From Petunia secreta (taxonomy: Eukaryota; Streptophyta; Magnoliopsida; Solanales; Solanaceae): a stretch of 64,000 bases of DNA. The stretch is taken from positions 15,505,501-15,569,500 of the forward strand of contig JARKIP010000021.1 in the NCBI GenBank assembly GCA_029990175.1, written 5' to 3'. Of the stretch, positions 31,286 through 44,600 are shown in pieces. The notes beneath the pieces are model-generated. The model had not been told where the DNA came from. It ran no database searches and saw only the letters and a program-made list of their open reading frames with translations. A program made the translations under genes and the position numbers. Positions within the stretch are counted from its first letter, which is position 1. Each line of letters starts with the position of its first letter.

Positions 31286-31896
31286 GGAAAACTGTTGGCA
31301 AATGATGCCAGAGAGCGCTCCATGATTTTGCAAAGAATAAAAATATTGATTTTCCCAATTTGCCCTTCCATGACATATATACTAATGTTTGAATTGACAA
31401 ATGCACTTTTGTATTCGTGTTTAAATTACACGTGTATATGAGGTTAATATCAACATCAACCACTATAATAATTATTATTATTAGACAAGAACATTGGCAT
31501 ACTTAATCATCAACCAATATAAACAAGAACATTGATATGCTTAATCAATAATATAATAATGATTAAACAAGAACATTGACATACTTGATCAATAATATAA
31601 TTATGATTAAATAAGAACATTATATTGGTAGCACTCTTTCTAGTTGTATTGTATATGTAAAAGAACTGTATGTAAAGAAAAATACAAAAATCCCACTCTA
31701 GTAAAAGAATTTGACTAAGAAGCATATCAAAAAATTGACTGATTTCGGCTATTTCTCGACTCTAATTGAATCACAAAGATGTCCACTTCCAATTTTGCAA
31801 CAAATAATACTGGTTTTGCACATGGGTGGCTCAATAAGATCGGGGGCCTAAAGCCAAAAAGATAGACATTATTTTTTAATAATATGCATGTATATT
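31286..31896. other. no gene recognised
   Basis: AT-rich spacer with a short run of imperfect direct repeats around 31480-31620 ('aacaagaacattgacatacttgatcaataat'). No coding or RNA gene signal. Confidence 0.4.
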
Positions 31897-34666
31897 TGAG
31901 ACAACCTCTGTCAGTCATTTCAGGTGTTAAGACTTTGATTGGTGTTTCGACAGTATTAAAAGCTCTATACGGTCCATTAGGACCTGACTGTAAAATTTGA
32001 GCTGATTTGGACCTCGTTTGGTAGGTTTTTAGAGAAGATATCCGTTTCGGTTGTCGGTAAAGCCTAAAAAAGGTTTCTGAGCTCGATTTGAGTAAATAAG
32101 CTTCGATTCAAAATACGAAGGCTGTGTTATGTTTGTATGGTCATTTGGGACCTGTGGAAATTTTTGCAAGTGAACCCGAGATCATTCGCATAGTTTTCAC
32201 TAAAGCTCTGAAAAGTCAAGAAATCAACCTCTTCTTATGGGACCCACATCTTGAGTTCTGAAGATCTGATTTATGATCCTTCTTCACGAGCATGTCACAA
32301 AAGTGTTACATAACTTGTGTACAAAATTTGAGGTCATTCTTAGTCTTGAAGGGGTATATTCAGACCCAAATCGCAGCACCAGCAGGTGCTGGTGTATAAT
32401 TCTGCACCTTCTTGACAGTGTTGTGCGATCGCGCATGTGCGCCGAGTTTTGCTGCCCCAATGCATGACCGCGCTCGTGGGAGCATGATCACAAAGAAGGA
32501 GTGGCGCGTGAGCGCTCGGGGTTGCGAGAAAGCACTGATTTCTAGGTATAAAAAGACCATGTCGGCTGATTTTTTTCTTTATCTTTCCAAGTGGTTCTAA
32601 GCCAAATTTAGGGTACCAATTCATCCCAATTGTTCAGGTATTGATTCTAATTCAGTCCTTAATGTTAATTAAAGGATTAAAGTGGGATATTCATGAATTG
32701 GGTTGAAGGAATTGGGGTTAGAACTCTAAACTTATGAAATTGGGGATAGTGGCCAAATTGAACTCGAAAATATAATCTAATAGTATATTTGTACTCGTGA
32801 GAGTATGAGGGGTCCGAAAATATAAAATTTATGTGCGTTCGGCTAAGCCCGACCTAGGGGCATTTTCATAATTGTCTTCCATCTCCGGCTAATAGCTGAA
32901 TATTTAGTTCGTGTGTGCTCATATATGCAATTTCTCTTCTTTGGCTTAGAAAAGTGATTCCAAGAGGAGTCGGAAAGCAAAGGTACCCATTCAATAGTCG
33001 ATTCGACCCGAGATTAAAAGGTAAGTGGTTTCATCCTTTCTTTGACGGCCTTTGGCCTTTATGGATGTTCTACGCATGTATTCTTCACGTGCGTAGCTGC
33101 CAAAAAGACGTACTTACCACGTCGGAGCTTCGTGAATAATTGTTTATTAGGTGTTTAAGTATTATTCTGTGTTTACTATGTAATTGGAAGTATGATACTC
33201 CAGTTGTGAGTATGGTGTGTTCTGTTTATTTGGTAGTTGGTATCACAATGTTTTGTATTTACCATCGAGTTAAGGATACGAGAGTTATATCGCTATGAAT
33301 GTTAATTGAGGATCTCCTAACCTAAGGTTATGAATATAATGTAAAGGTTTAGATTGAATTATGAATATTGATTGAATAAATTATTTATCGTCTGAGATAT
33401 GCAGCCTTATGGTAGGTGTTTTACATTGCGTTTGTTGTTGAGCCATGAATAGAATTATTTTATTTGATATATGAACTTAAAATTGTTAAGGTACGATGTG
33501 TTGACGTTATATTGAGGACAGAAGCTCTATTATATTTAGAAATACCTATTGATTGAATTTTAAGCTTAATATAGAATTTAGAATGAAAGTTTGGGTATGA
33601 TTGTGAGTATGAATTGGGAAATAGTGTATCCTTCTAGGTTGGAAATCCTTATAGGGTCGTAGGTTAGGCTAATTCATTTTATGATAGTTCGAATTGTGTA
33701 ACATTACATATAGTATCGTCATGACTAAGCATTATATGGGAGCATGAGTATTCCGCCCCAGGAGCAGGAGTATTCCGCTCCACGAGTAGGAGTATTCCAC
33801 TCGAATTGTATATTATACGGGCGGACTCACTGAGTGTCTAGAGTTAGAGCAGGTTGACATTAATTTATGTATCTTACGGTGGCGATGAGAGTGCCGCACC
33901 GATGAGGCTTATCAGGCATTCTAGCACATGTGATCCCATTACATCATATTGCATTCATTTCATTTCATCGCATCGGCTGCTGTGTATTATGTGACTTAGT
34001 GCGATGTTTTGTGTATGTGTCATGTATTTTTTGTTGTTGATATGTTTTTGACTTGTATCCCTGGTTGTTTATGAGTTTATGGTTTCTTATGTGTTTCCAG
34101 TTATTATTTGGCTCTACCCTTTTATAGGTGAAATAAGGTAAATTTTGTTTATCTGTTTTTCTTCTCCCTGGCTAGCATATCTGCTTCACCGAGTTGGCTA
34201 GCCAGCCCCCACTTACGGAGTCCTTTTGACTTGCCCTATGTTTGTTTCTTGTCCATTTATTTCGTTTCGGTAGGTTCGCTCCAGGATTGAGTTTGCCAAC
34301 GTGATTGAGGATCGAAGATGACCTCAGCTGTCAAGGTGAGCCGACTTTTGTTCAGGATGGCCACCAGTTTAGGTTCTATTATTTCAGTTGTATTTTTCTC
34401 CCTTTGGGAGATGCACATTTTTTCTTGTATTCTTAAATGCCTGGTCTGGATAACCGTAAACTTAATATATTGGGTAGGCAGTTGTACCTCTTTTTGAATA
34501 GCTTTTCTGTATATCTGTATATATTAACAGGTCTTTGGATTATTTGATGTCTGTCTCAAGGAAGTTGGGGTCCATTTCATTCACTCAGTGATAATGGTTC
34601 GCCCGAGGGGTCTAGAGAAGGATGTCGGGTACTCACACGGCCTAGCTAAAAATTCAGGTCGTGTCA
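31897..34666 (-). mobile_element. solo LTR of the same Ty3/gypsy family, inverted
   Basis: On the minus strand it starts TGACACGACCTGAATTTTTA at 34666 and ends ACAGAGGTTGTCTCA at 31897. The five bases ATATT lie on both sides (31892-31896 and 34667-34671), an exact target duplication. Its ends match those of the solo LTR at 17631-19969, including a terminal block near 31925-32030 that aligns with 19850-19965. The length is 2770 bp, longer than the other copy, so either the families differ in the middle or one has an insertion or deletion. No internal retroelement sequence is present. Confidence 0.88.
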
Positions 34667-34671
34667 ATATT

Positions 34672-35880
34672 TTACTTTAAATTAAGTTCACTCTTCTAGT
34701 TCTTTTGATATGAAATGCTATACATTAATCTTTTTGAATTAATTTTTTTTAATATTTTTTTATGAATAAATAAACAGGGTTGATTCAGACGAGACTTTAT
34801 GGTCAAGACATTAATAATGTGCTAATTCTTTTAAAAAGTTTTTAAGTTTTTTTTTTTTTTTTGGTTTCTTTAAATTAGAAATTTAAGTTTTCAATAGTAG
34901 AACATTGTCTAATATCTTAAAACTTCATGTTAATAAGATTTTTTTACAACTATAGTCAATGTAATGTATTGAAACAAATAGATAACATTTTATCCACTTA
35001 AAGTAACTCTTACTAATATAAATAAATATAAGTAGTATTGGGGCCTTCGACTCCTGCTGGCCTAAAGCAGAAATTTTAATAGCCTTACCCATGAGCCACC
35101 CATGATTCCCATGCATGGTAAAGTCATATAACTAAAAGCACCAAGAACTGTCAAAACACAATCTTGAAACTTGAAAATGACCATTTTTTATTCAATTAAG
35201 TTAACGTAATCCATGACCTTGCCAAAATTTACGTTTTGGAGTACTGTAATTTAATTTGTTCTCTATTGTTTAGGTTATGTTTTCATTTCAATTATCATTT
35301 CTACTATTCGATGTACCATGCAATATAAAAAGTTCAAAAAACACTAGAAATGCAATCAAAAAAATAATCAGGGGAAAGAAAAATGCAACATATATAAAAA
35401 AAAAAAAGGCCATATAACGAGAGAGAGTATGAAATAGTAATGGATTTAATTCTTCGGTCAGGGATGTGGAAAGTGTTATAGTGTTCTTGCAAAATCGACC
35501 GACAACGTAGTACTGAGTTGGATTTGTCATGCTTTCATCAACAATGAGTGAAAATGAGGATTGAGAATTGACCAAGAAGAGAAGAAAAGTAATAAGTTGT
35601 AAAGAGTAAAGATTGATTCTAAGAATTAAGTAAGGTTTATTTATAATCAAGAAGAGAACTTCCATGTAATTAGACAGTGCAGAACTGTAATTCTAAGCCG
35701 TTTGGACTTGACATATATTCTCTCTACTGAATTTTTAAAAAAAAACAAACAGTATTGATTATAAGTATATAACCAGCATTTGTGTGTAATTTGTGGGTAA
35801 AAATACACCACTTATTATTACACACAAATGAGTCCAACTGATAGTGGCTAAACTTACTTTACAAGTTACCGGGTGCTAAG
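34672..35880. other. no gene recognised
   Basis: AT-rich spacer. A 125-codon minus-strand frame (35665-35288) is made of hydrophobic codons from T-rich DNA and has no recognisable domain. I do not support it as a gene. Confidence 0.4.
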
Positions 35881-36237
35881 TATATACACCTGCTCCATAG
35901 ACACGACTGTTCATCAAGCACGGGCCCAGGGACGAAGGGCACATACCTAGTCACCTTAAGAAAATAATCTCCTAGTTAGATTTTATTTCGTATCACTATG
36001 TCTTATAAATATATTATTTTACTATACTTAGGATTGGAAGAAACCTAACGCTATACATAACCCTCTCCCTCATTGTATTCAACACAAAGTATTCCACTAC
36101 GATTCATCTCTATTCTCAAGAAATACAACTACTATTTTCTTGTTTTAATAGTATTTCTTCGTATGTACTTTATTGCTTGTGACCCTCTTTCAAAATTTAT
36201 CTGTTTTAACCGATTCGGCAAGTTTTAGGCATAAACA

Positions 36238-36260
36238 GTTTAGCGCCCATCGTGGGGCCC
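36238..36260 (+). other. probable primer-binding site of the gypsy element
   Basis: TAGCGCCCATCGTGGGGCCC just after ...ATAAACA resembles the (T)GGCGCC(C)-type primer-binding sites that follow the 5' LTR in many plant gypsy elements. The exact tRNA was not assigned. Confidence 0.5.
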
Positions 36261-36297
36261 AGATAATTGTTAGTTTTTACGAAGGAAATACACGACC

Positions 36298-37735
36298 ATG
36301 TCGAACGATAACGACGGTCTCCTATCAAATATTACTTATTCAGTCGACGATGTGTCGAAGGATCCCAATGATCCTGCCGTCCATGAAAAAGATTGGTCTA
36401 AGAATCCAATCAGCATGGAAGAAAAGAGTGACCATGACGAGTCACAACATGGAAGCCCCGTCAGGGCCGATGAAAAATTTGAGAAAGCTTTCAACAAGTT
36501 TCTCGAGGCTCAGCGAAGCGCTAGCTAAAAATCTGGAGGAAGTTTTCGCCAAATCAGTTCCAAGGCCAGAATCCCCTAGAGGATCAGGGCCCGCGAAGAA
36601 CACCCCGGCTTCAATAGCGTGATAATGGATTGATTCAGTATCAGCCCCAGCAAACTCAGGCACTACGCCAAGATTTAAAAGAAGTCCATGAACGGATGAG
36701 TTACATACCGGGTGCTCTGCGCAGGTAACTAAAGTGGACGAACAAAATTTTTTCAAGCAAGCCTACAAGGCCAGCACCGCACCGCTTGAAATATCGAAGA
36801 ATTTCCACCTGCCTCAATCATTTAAGTACGATGGTACCATTGATTCTGAGAAGCACATAGTTGCTCACTTCACGACGGTAAAGAAAAATGAGATGACAGA
36901 GGAAGAGATCCAGTCAGCACTGATAAGAAAATTCTTCTTTACCTTTACTAATGGGGGCTTGACATGGTAAACTCAGCAACCCGTTGGATCAATCGAATCT
37001 TTCGCCAAGATGCAGGACTTGTTCAAAAAGGCGTACTTTGGTGTCCGGAAGCGCGTGAAGATGATGGAGGATATCTTTGAGATATGACAGCAAGAAGGAG
37101 AATTATTAAAGGATTACCCAGAGAAGTTCCAAAGAGAACATATGATGCTCCCTCTAGTACTTGATAGCATAGCTATGGTAGTCGTTGCAAAAGGTTTGAA
37201 CCCTCGAGGTTCAACGTCTATGCGCGAGTTATAAAGGAATTTACAGGAACACCCGGTGAAAACTTGGAATGCTTTGCATTAGCGATATAGACTTAATAGA
37301 GGGAGGGCACAACAGGAGCCAAAGGCACATCCCTTTATATGAAGAAGAAACAGACAGTCGAAGGACGAAGGGAAGAACACAATATCGATCAGGTCCTTCG
37401 AGATCTTCCAATAAGCGAGGTGGTACAAGAAGAAGCCTTCCAGAGAAGGGCTCCAAGCCACAAAGCTTAAAATATTTTGGGCTATGAGTGAACATGGTCG
37501 ATCTATTCAAGAACCATTTTGGAAATTAGGCCAAAAAGTGCATTGGCCTACGTATATCATAAATAACTCAGGAAAGAACTCTTTGGCGTATTGTGAGTTT
37601 TGTTGGGGGAACGGTCACGACACCGTTAACTGTAGAACACTCATGCTTGAAGTGGCTCACCTGCTGAACGAGGATTACATCAACGATATACTTACCGAGA
37701 ATAGAAGACGATCCCATACATCAAGCTAAGAGGCA
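36298..37735 (+). pseudogene. gypsy gag region
   Basis: After an ATG at 36298 an acidic leader is followed in other frames by a gag core: NFHLPQSFKYDGTIDSEKHI (about 36800-36870), then FTNGGLTW, a stop at 36967, and a continuing retrotransposon gag segment (SFAKMQDLFKKAYFG, YPEKFQREH). A later Cys/His-containing stretch (CEFCWGNGHDTVNC, near 37590-37635) looks like a zinc knuckle. Frame is broken at several points. Confidence 0.7.
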
Positions 37736-38292
37736 AACCAGAGCATCAATACAATCTTCAGTAGGCCCGGGATCGAGATTGAAAATTTTAAGGATGTGAT
37801 GAGCTGAGAAGTCAGGGAAGAAAGAATGAAGAAGCCTAGAGTCTATACAATTGAATTCAACAGGGTTGACGAAAATGAACTCATCTTCCCACACCACGAC
37901 GTTTTGATCATCACTTTCAGGGTAAGTGATACACATTTCAAACAAGTACTCGTGGAACTATGAAGCGTTGTCAACATGTTTCGTTGGGAAGTTGTCTTTA
38001 GTATGGAGCTGCTAGGACAAATAGTACAAAGCCCATACACACTAACCAGCTTGAACAACTCGAGCAAGAAGTTAATAGGACAGATAGCCTTTCCGGTTCT
38101 CATACCAGGAGTGCCGAAGTTAACATAATTCCAGGTAATTATGTGTGATCTCTCGTATAACATCATACTAGCGTGGCCCTGGATATATGAAGAAGGGCAG
38201 TACCCTCAACGCTTCATCAGGTGCTTAAGTACCCAACTCCATAGGGAATAAGATAGATTCGGGGATAGCAGAAATTATCAAAGATTTATTAT

Positions 38293-39485
38293 ATGACCAT
38301 CGTTATACGCACAACAATGGTAGAAACGAAGAATCAACAAAGGCTACTAGAGAAGTTTCTTGGACCTTTCTTTGTATCACAGTTGATCAAACCAGGAGAG
38401 CTGGAAAGGAAGTACCCCCACGAGTTGCCCTCCGTCATTTGTGACTTGGATAGAGAAGAAGAAGTCTCCAAGGCCATGGTAGATGATTTGGACCCATTAA
38501 TCTTTGATGAGAGGGCACCAGAGAATAAATTCTACGTGGGTTCAAAAATAAATTCTACGTGGGTTCAAAACTTTCATCCGAAGCCAGACAAGAGTTTACC
38601 GGCATGCTTCACGCCCGAGGAACGACTTTTAATTGGACTCATACAAATATGTCGGGCATATCCAACCCAGATTAGCACTCACAAGTTGAACATAGATCCA
38701 AACTTCAAAGTGGTCAAGCAAAAGAAATGACCGATCAGTTCACAAGGAGCTGGAAAAGTATTTAAACAAAGGGTCCATTGGAAAAGTTCACTAAGCTCTC
38801 AATCTTGGTGGTAGTTACAAAGAAGAATGGCTGGTGGAGAACTTTTATAGACTTCACCGACCTGAACAAGGTGTGTCCGAAGGATTCCTTTTTTATGCCC
38901 AACATTGATCAGTTCATTGACTCAACGGCAGGACATGACATGCTTAGTTTCTTGGTAGTATACTCAGCGTATAATCGGATCATCATAAATCCAGATGATC
39001 AAAAGAAAACTTCTTTCATCACGGACTGGGGAACTTATTGTTATCGAGTAATTCCTTTCGGATTGAAGAACATTGGAGCAATATACTAACGGGTGGCAAG
39101 CTTTATGTTTGAGGATCGAATTGAGAAGAAAACAGAGGTATAAATCATTGACATACTAGTCAAGTCTGAGTTTGCAAAGGACCACATTAAGCATTTGGAA
39201 ATAACATTCGACATATTAGATAAGTTTGACATAAAGCTCAATTCCGAGACGTGCACCTTCGGGGTATCTTCAGGTATGTTCCTTGGATTCATCATCTTGA
39301 ATCGAGGGATTGAAGCCAACCATGTAAAGATAAAAACCATTGAGGCCATATTGGAGGTGCTGAAGAATGATACCAAGGTTAAGAAGCATAACAGCCGCAT
39401 AGCCACACTTAGCAGATTCAGCTCTCGATCCTTAGAGATGTGTTACCAGTTCTTTAACATATATATATATATAAAAAAAGAATAA
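38293..39485 (+). pseudogene. gypsy reverse transcriptase region
   Basis: The linker before RT (FDERAPENKFYVGS ... STHKLNIDPNFKVVKQKK) leads after frame changes into RT: VVTKKNGWWRTFIDFTDLNK, CPKDSFFMPNID, TSFITDWGTYCYRVIPFGLK. The region of the catalytic YxDD (near 39150) reads as IIDILVKSEF, so the core motif is altered. A short duplicated segment occurs at 38524-38570 ('aataaattctacgtgggttcaaa' twice). Confidence 0.8.
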
Positions 39486-39569
39486 AGTTTTGAGTAGACA
39501 GACCAGTGTCGACATGCACTTTAAGATCTGAATGAGTACCTTTCAAATCCACCACTGCTGACCAAGCCC

Positions 39570-40335
39570 CGAGAAGGAGAATGGATCTTACTATATTTTT
39601 CAGTCTCAGAAGTAGTTGCAAGTGTCATCCTCGTACGGGAGAAAAAGAAGCGAAATATCCAATATACTACGTGGGTAAATCGTTACTCGATGTGGAGACT
39701 CGCTATCAATATTTGGTAAAGCTTACACTGGTACTAGTTGTAGCCGCCCGCAAGCTGTGGCTTTCTAGAGCCATACAATTATCATCGTTTCATCTTTCCA
39801 CTGAGAGCCATTTTTCACAAACCCAATCTCTCAGGATGGCTCGCAAAATGGGCTGTGGAACTAGGAGGATTTGATATCATCTATCAGTCTCGAGCGGCTA
39901 GTAAGTCAGAAATTCTAGCAGATTTCATCGCTGACTTCAGTGCTGGTATGCTACCAAAGGGTGGAGAACGAATTCAAGGAAATTGGAGGAATCACTCCTA
40001 GAGAATGGACGCTATACATAGATGGGATATCAAACGTCAAAAGAGCCGGGCTCAGTTTAGTATTGAAAACCCCGTGGGGGAAGTGTTTTGAAAATCGTCA
40101 GTTGCCTGTTGATCGCGAATAATGAAGTAGAATCTGAATTTATCATTCAAGGCCTTGAATTAGCTTACATATTGGAGGCTATGGAGTTTGCCTCAACAGT
40201 GATTTGCAACTGGTGTTCAACTAAGTATATGGAGTATTTTCGGCCAAGGACGCTCATATTCAGGAGTACTTAGCTAGAGTGGAGGCCCTTTTGAATAATT
40301 TTCATAAGTGGAAGTTTGCTCATATACTGTGAGAA
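39570..40335 (+). pseudogene. gypsy RNase H and second (aRNH-like) RNase H region
   Basis: A first RNase H shows EAKYPIYYVGKSLLDVETRYQ (39650-39715). A second segment has REWTLYIDGISNVKRAGL (40000-40055) and NEVESEFIIQGLELA (40120-40165), which match the archaeal-type RNase H found in Tat/Ogre-like gypsy elements. Frames are broken between them. The dual RNase H is the main ground for placing the element in that branch. Confidence 0.72.
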
Positions 40336-40599
40336 TTGAATACATAAGCCAATGAACTGACTAGTCTTGCAGCAACTGTTGACATAAACCTCGACAACCC
40401 GGAGGCAATGATAGAATTGACTAATTCAGACTTGAAGCGTCACAAAGTCAACACAGCTAGACTCATTTAGGTCTTGCGCCACGCGCTAATCGAGTACTTA
40501 AATTTGGGAACAGTCCTCGATGACAAGAAGAAAAGCAAACAGCTAAGGATGCAAGCAGCTCGTTACTGACTGATCCGAGGATAGCTAGATCGAAGAATG

Positions 40600-41655
40600 T
40601 TCACCAGCCTGCTAGCTAAATGCTTAGGCCCAGTACAAGCTGACTATGTACTGAGAGAAATCCATGAAAAACACTGGGGAATCATTCGGGAGGAAGAGCC
40701 TTAGCTCGAAAGGTAATTAGGGTAGGCTAAGCCTATGAAAGTTGTCAGCATTTTTCCCATTCTCTTCATCAGTTGGCGAGACCGTTACATTCTGTGATCG
40801 CACAATGTTCTTTTATGAAGTGGGACATGAATATTATAGGGTCGTTGCCTAAAGCGCTCAGTGACGTCAAATTCTTACTCATGATGACTGACTACTTCAC
40901 CAAGTGGGTCAAAGATGCACCATATACAAAGATTCGAGAGCAAGAGTTAATATAGTTCATCTGGAAGAATTTCATTTTCCGTTTCGAAGTTCCTATCGAT
41001 ATTACTTGTGATTACGAACCTCAGTTTGTAGGATCTAAGGTCACAGAGTTCTTGAATGAGTGGAAACTAAAAGGGATAACTCAACACCTTACCACCCAGC
41101 AGCAAAAGGCCAGGCCGAGTCTTCGGATAAGGTCATCATGGACAGTTTGAATAAGCGGCTCGAAGAAGCTGAAGGAAAGTGGTAGGAAGAATTACTAGGA
41201 ATCTTGTGGGCATATCGCACTACATCGAAAGTAAACACAAGAGAAACTCTTTTCTCACTAGAATACAAAGCAGAGGCCATAATTCATGTCGAAATAAGAT
41301 AGCCTAGTCTGCATAGGTCATTCGCTGAAGAAGGGCCTAACAATGAGGCTTTAGAAGTTGCACTCGACTTGTTGGACGAGCACGGGGAACTAGTAGCAGT
41401 TCGTTTGGCAGCTCAAGAGTAACGAGTAGAGCAATACTACAACACAAAGTCCAACCTACATTTATTCAACGTAGGAGAATTGGTCCTTAGAGAAGTGTCT
41501 CGGAACACCAAAGAAGCCAATGCTAGCCCGAATTGGGAAGGTTGTGAAAAATTAAAGGGGTCACTGGAAAAGGAGCCTATACCTTTGAAGACAAGGAAGG
41601 AGTTGCTATCCCTAACCACTGGAATGTGACACGGCTTAAGAAGTATTACTCTTGA
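40600..41655 (+). pseudogene. gypsy integrase region
   Basis: Landmarks are CLGPVQADYVLREIHE (before the HHCC finger), FMKWDMNIIGSLPKAL with the first Asp, DYFTKWV, ITCDYEPQFVGSKVTEFL with the second Asp, and a QAES-like Glu near 41110-41130. The C-terminal part ends with a chromodomain-less tail near 41655. Stops and shifts occur throughout. Confidence 0.75.
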
Positions 41656-44600
41656 TAGGCCTAGAGACCCAATTGATCAGGATTTCTATTTCTATTTGCT
41701 TCATTTATTTTATCTTCTTAAAAGTGTACCTAGCCCCATGTAATGTTTGTCAGGATTTTTTAAACTTTCATTCGATCCTCAAGCCTTCATTAATCAATAA
41801 GACTGCATTTAAAATTTTAGTCAGTTTTCTTTCTATTATCTAAATCCATTATTTAGCCCTGCCATATTTGAATTAAACTAATTAACTCGCTCAACTAGAT
41901 CACCTCTAGCTATGCCACCAGGCAAATACGTACATTGAAATTGTCATTTCAACACTTGCACCTATTTGAGGGGGACACTCACCCGCAAAATGTCATAAAA
42001 GACTTAAGGTTTCGAGAAGACAAGAACAACCGTCCTCTTTGGACGCAAAAATGTGTTGTTATCGACAACAGAATGAAGTCGTCCACTTTGTGGGCGTGGT
42101 CCATGCCCCTATCTTAAGACGTCATCTATTGGCGCGACTTAAAACGTCACTTTTTACAAGCACACAAACATCTTCAACAGAAAAACCAAATGCCAGAGTA
42201 TGTGCATAAGCACTTCTTGAATACATAAAATTCAAGAAAAGGTGTTAGAACACGCAGACATATAAAAATACAAGATTAATGAATTTTCGTATCATTAATA
42301 TCAAAGGCCCAAAGGCTACAATGTACAATTGAACTTTAAGTATGAGGTCGTTTACAAAATTTATCTCAAACTGTTACAAGGTCCCAGGGGACTCAATCTG
42401 AAAACCTTTTGGTCTTCACACGGCCGAAAGCTCCGCCTAGAGCCAAAACCTCCACTTAGACGGCAAATCGATTTGAGCACTTCCTCAGCATGGAGTTTTC
42501 AAAACTTCTGATGCCCGTACCACAGACATGTGTCGATTACAACGTAAAGCCCGACAGATTGGACTTCGGAAGCGTTTGAGTTAAATCAAGCTTCTACCGT
42601 GATAAAGGAACTTGAAGAAACTCAGAGGCACGAATGCCCTCCAGCAATTGGAGGTTGAAGTAAATCTCCAAGCTCAATTGGGAGCTTATAAAAGAGGATG
42701 GGGTAGAAGATGAGAACCTGCACGAGGGGTGGACTTCCTCTCGAAATAGGCCATAGACAATGGCTGAGAAGACGCCGCAAGAGCTACTGACTCGTAACAG
42801 ACGAAACAGGAGACGACCTCGAGTCATAGACAAGCACAGGGTTTAAAGTCTGCATAAGCTGACAGCTGCGAGAAGCTGAATCCCATCACCGGGTAAGGAA
42901 TGAAACAAGGTAGCGGTTTATGGGCCATTTAGTGTCATATAAACTACAAACGTGCTTGAGGCAAATTGGAGGAGAAGCCTTATGACATCCACGGAGACCA
43001 GACAACCTAGTTCCGCCTAACAAGAGAATAGTCATGACAATTGACATGTTAGAAAACAAGCGCACCGTAATGAGTGCACCTTCCATGATGAAGATATTCC
43101 GAAGAATATTATTAGAACCCTTATTGAGTTTCAAGAAATAAGAGGCTTCTTTTCCCTCCAATCCGGATAGAAAGAAAGGAAAAAAAGAACACAATTGTCT
43201 CCACATTTTCAGTTCTCTCGCACACCACCCAATTTTGAAGATGATAGTATTTCAAAAAAGGCAAAGAGCATTATGGAGGGATTGGGAAATGGGTAAGATA
43301 GTGAAGGGGAATCTGAGGTAGGTGTGTTATCGTCTACCTTGGATTAACGGGGAACACCGAAAGAGGAAAGACCCTACCCGAAAGCAATTACTTAACCTTC
43401 ATGCAATAGAAGTCAATACCAAAAAGTATCGAAATAGGTAAATTGGTGAAGTTTTGTAGGTTTCAAGGTAGTGACTCAACTATATAGGGCTTAGTGATTG
43501 AGGTTCATTAAGGTTGCTATTGGGTGAAGATCTAGCTCATTATCCATTAGAAATAACTTTACTTTAAGTGCAAGTTTTAGTATTAGAACATACTTCAACC
43601 TCTATATAGAATTACCATAACAAACACAATTGAACTAGATTGATTTAAAATATTTCTATTTTTCCTTTCTAGCTCCTTGTGAATCGATATCAACTCATTT
43701 TGAAAACTTTATTTCAACGATTGCCCCTCGTTCTAAGGACTGTAGGCTTGAGCATGTCACGGAACTCGGCTTGTAGGGTTATTGGCCAAACTTGTTTTCA
43801 TCGGTTTTCTTCTAAACGAAGGGAGACCCTTGTATCTGATCCATCCAGTCATTATGCTCCTTAAGCTGGCAGAGCACAGTTTCTTCAAAAATTGAATGTG
43901 TTGTCGCCAAGGCGGTGTTGTCTAAAATTCTTAGTGTTGCGTTGAGATTGGTCTCTTGCGCCAAAGAATCTGGTGTATTTCTTATGGGCCTTAATCCCCT
44001 AGGGAACTCTGTGGCGGTGTCGACTTAGTAAGGGCCTCGTCGAGGCTTTAGACAATATTTCGGCCATCTATATTGGAATCGCTCTTGTGCCTCGATCGCC
44101 CCTCTTTTTAAGGACTGTAGGCTTGAGCATGTCACGGAACTCGGCTTGTAGGGGTGCAGGCCAAACTTGTCTTTATCGGTTTTCTTCTAAACGAAGGGAG
44201 CCCCTTGTATCTGATCCATCCAGTCATTATGCTCCTTAAGCTGGCAGAGCACAGTTTCTTCAAAAGTTGAATGTGTTGTCGCCAGGGCGGTGTTGTCTAA
44301 ACTTCTTAGTGTTGCATTGAGATTGGTCTGTTGCGCCATAGAATCTGGTGTGTTTCTTATGGGCCTTAATCCCCGAGGGAACTCTGTGGCGGTGTCGTCT
44401 TAGTAAGGGCCTCGTTGAGGCTTTAGATAATATTTCGGTCATCTACGTTGGAATCGCTCTTGTGCCTCAATAAGCCTCTCCAGAACCTTTTCTAATCATC
44501 TTCTGGATTTTTATTTACCTTTTTCCTTAGCAAGATTCTCTCTAACGATTGGGACTCTGAGTCTCTGTAGCTACCTTCTTTCGTTAGGTCTATTTCCTTT

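Noticed and set aside
35288..35665. 125-codon minus-strand hydrophobic ORF
   Set aside because: Phe/Leu/Ile-rich translation of T-rich DNA with no family signature.
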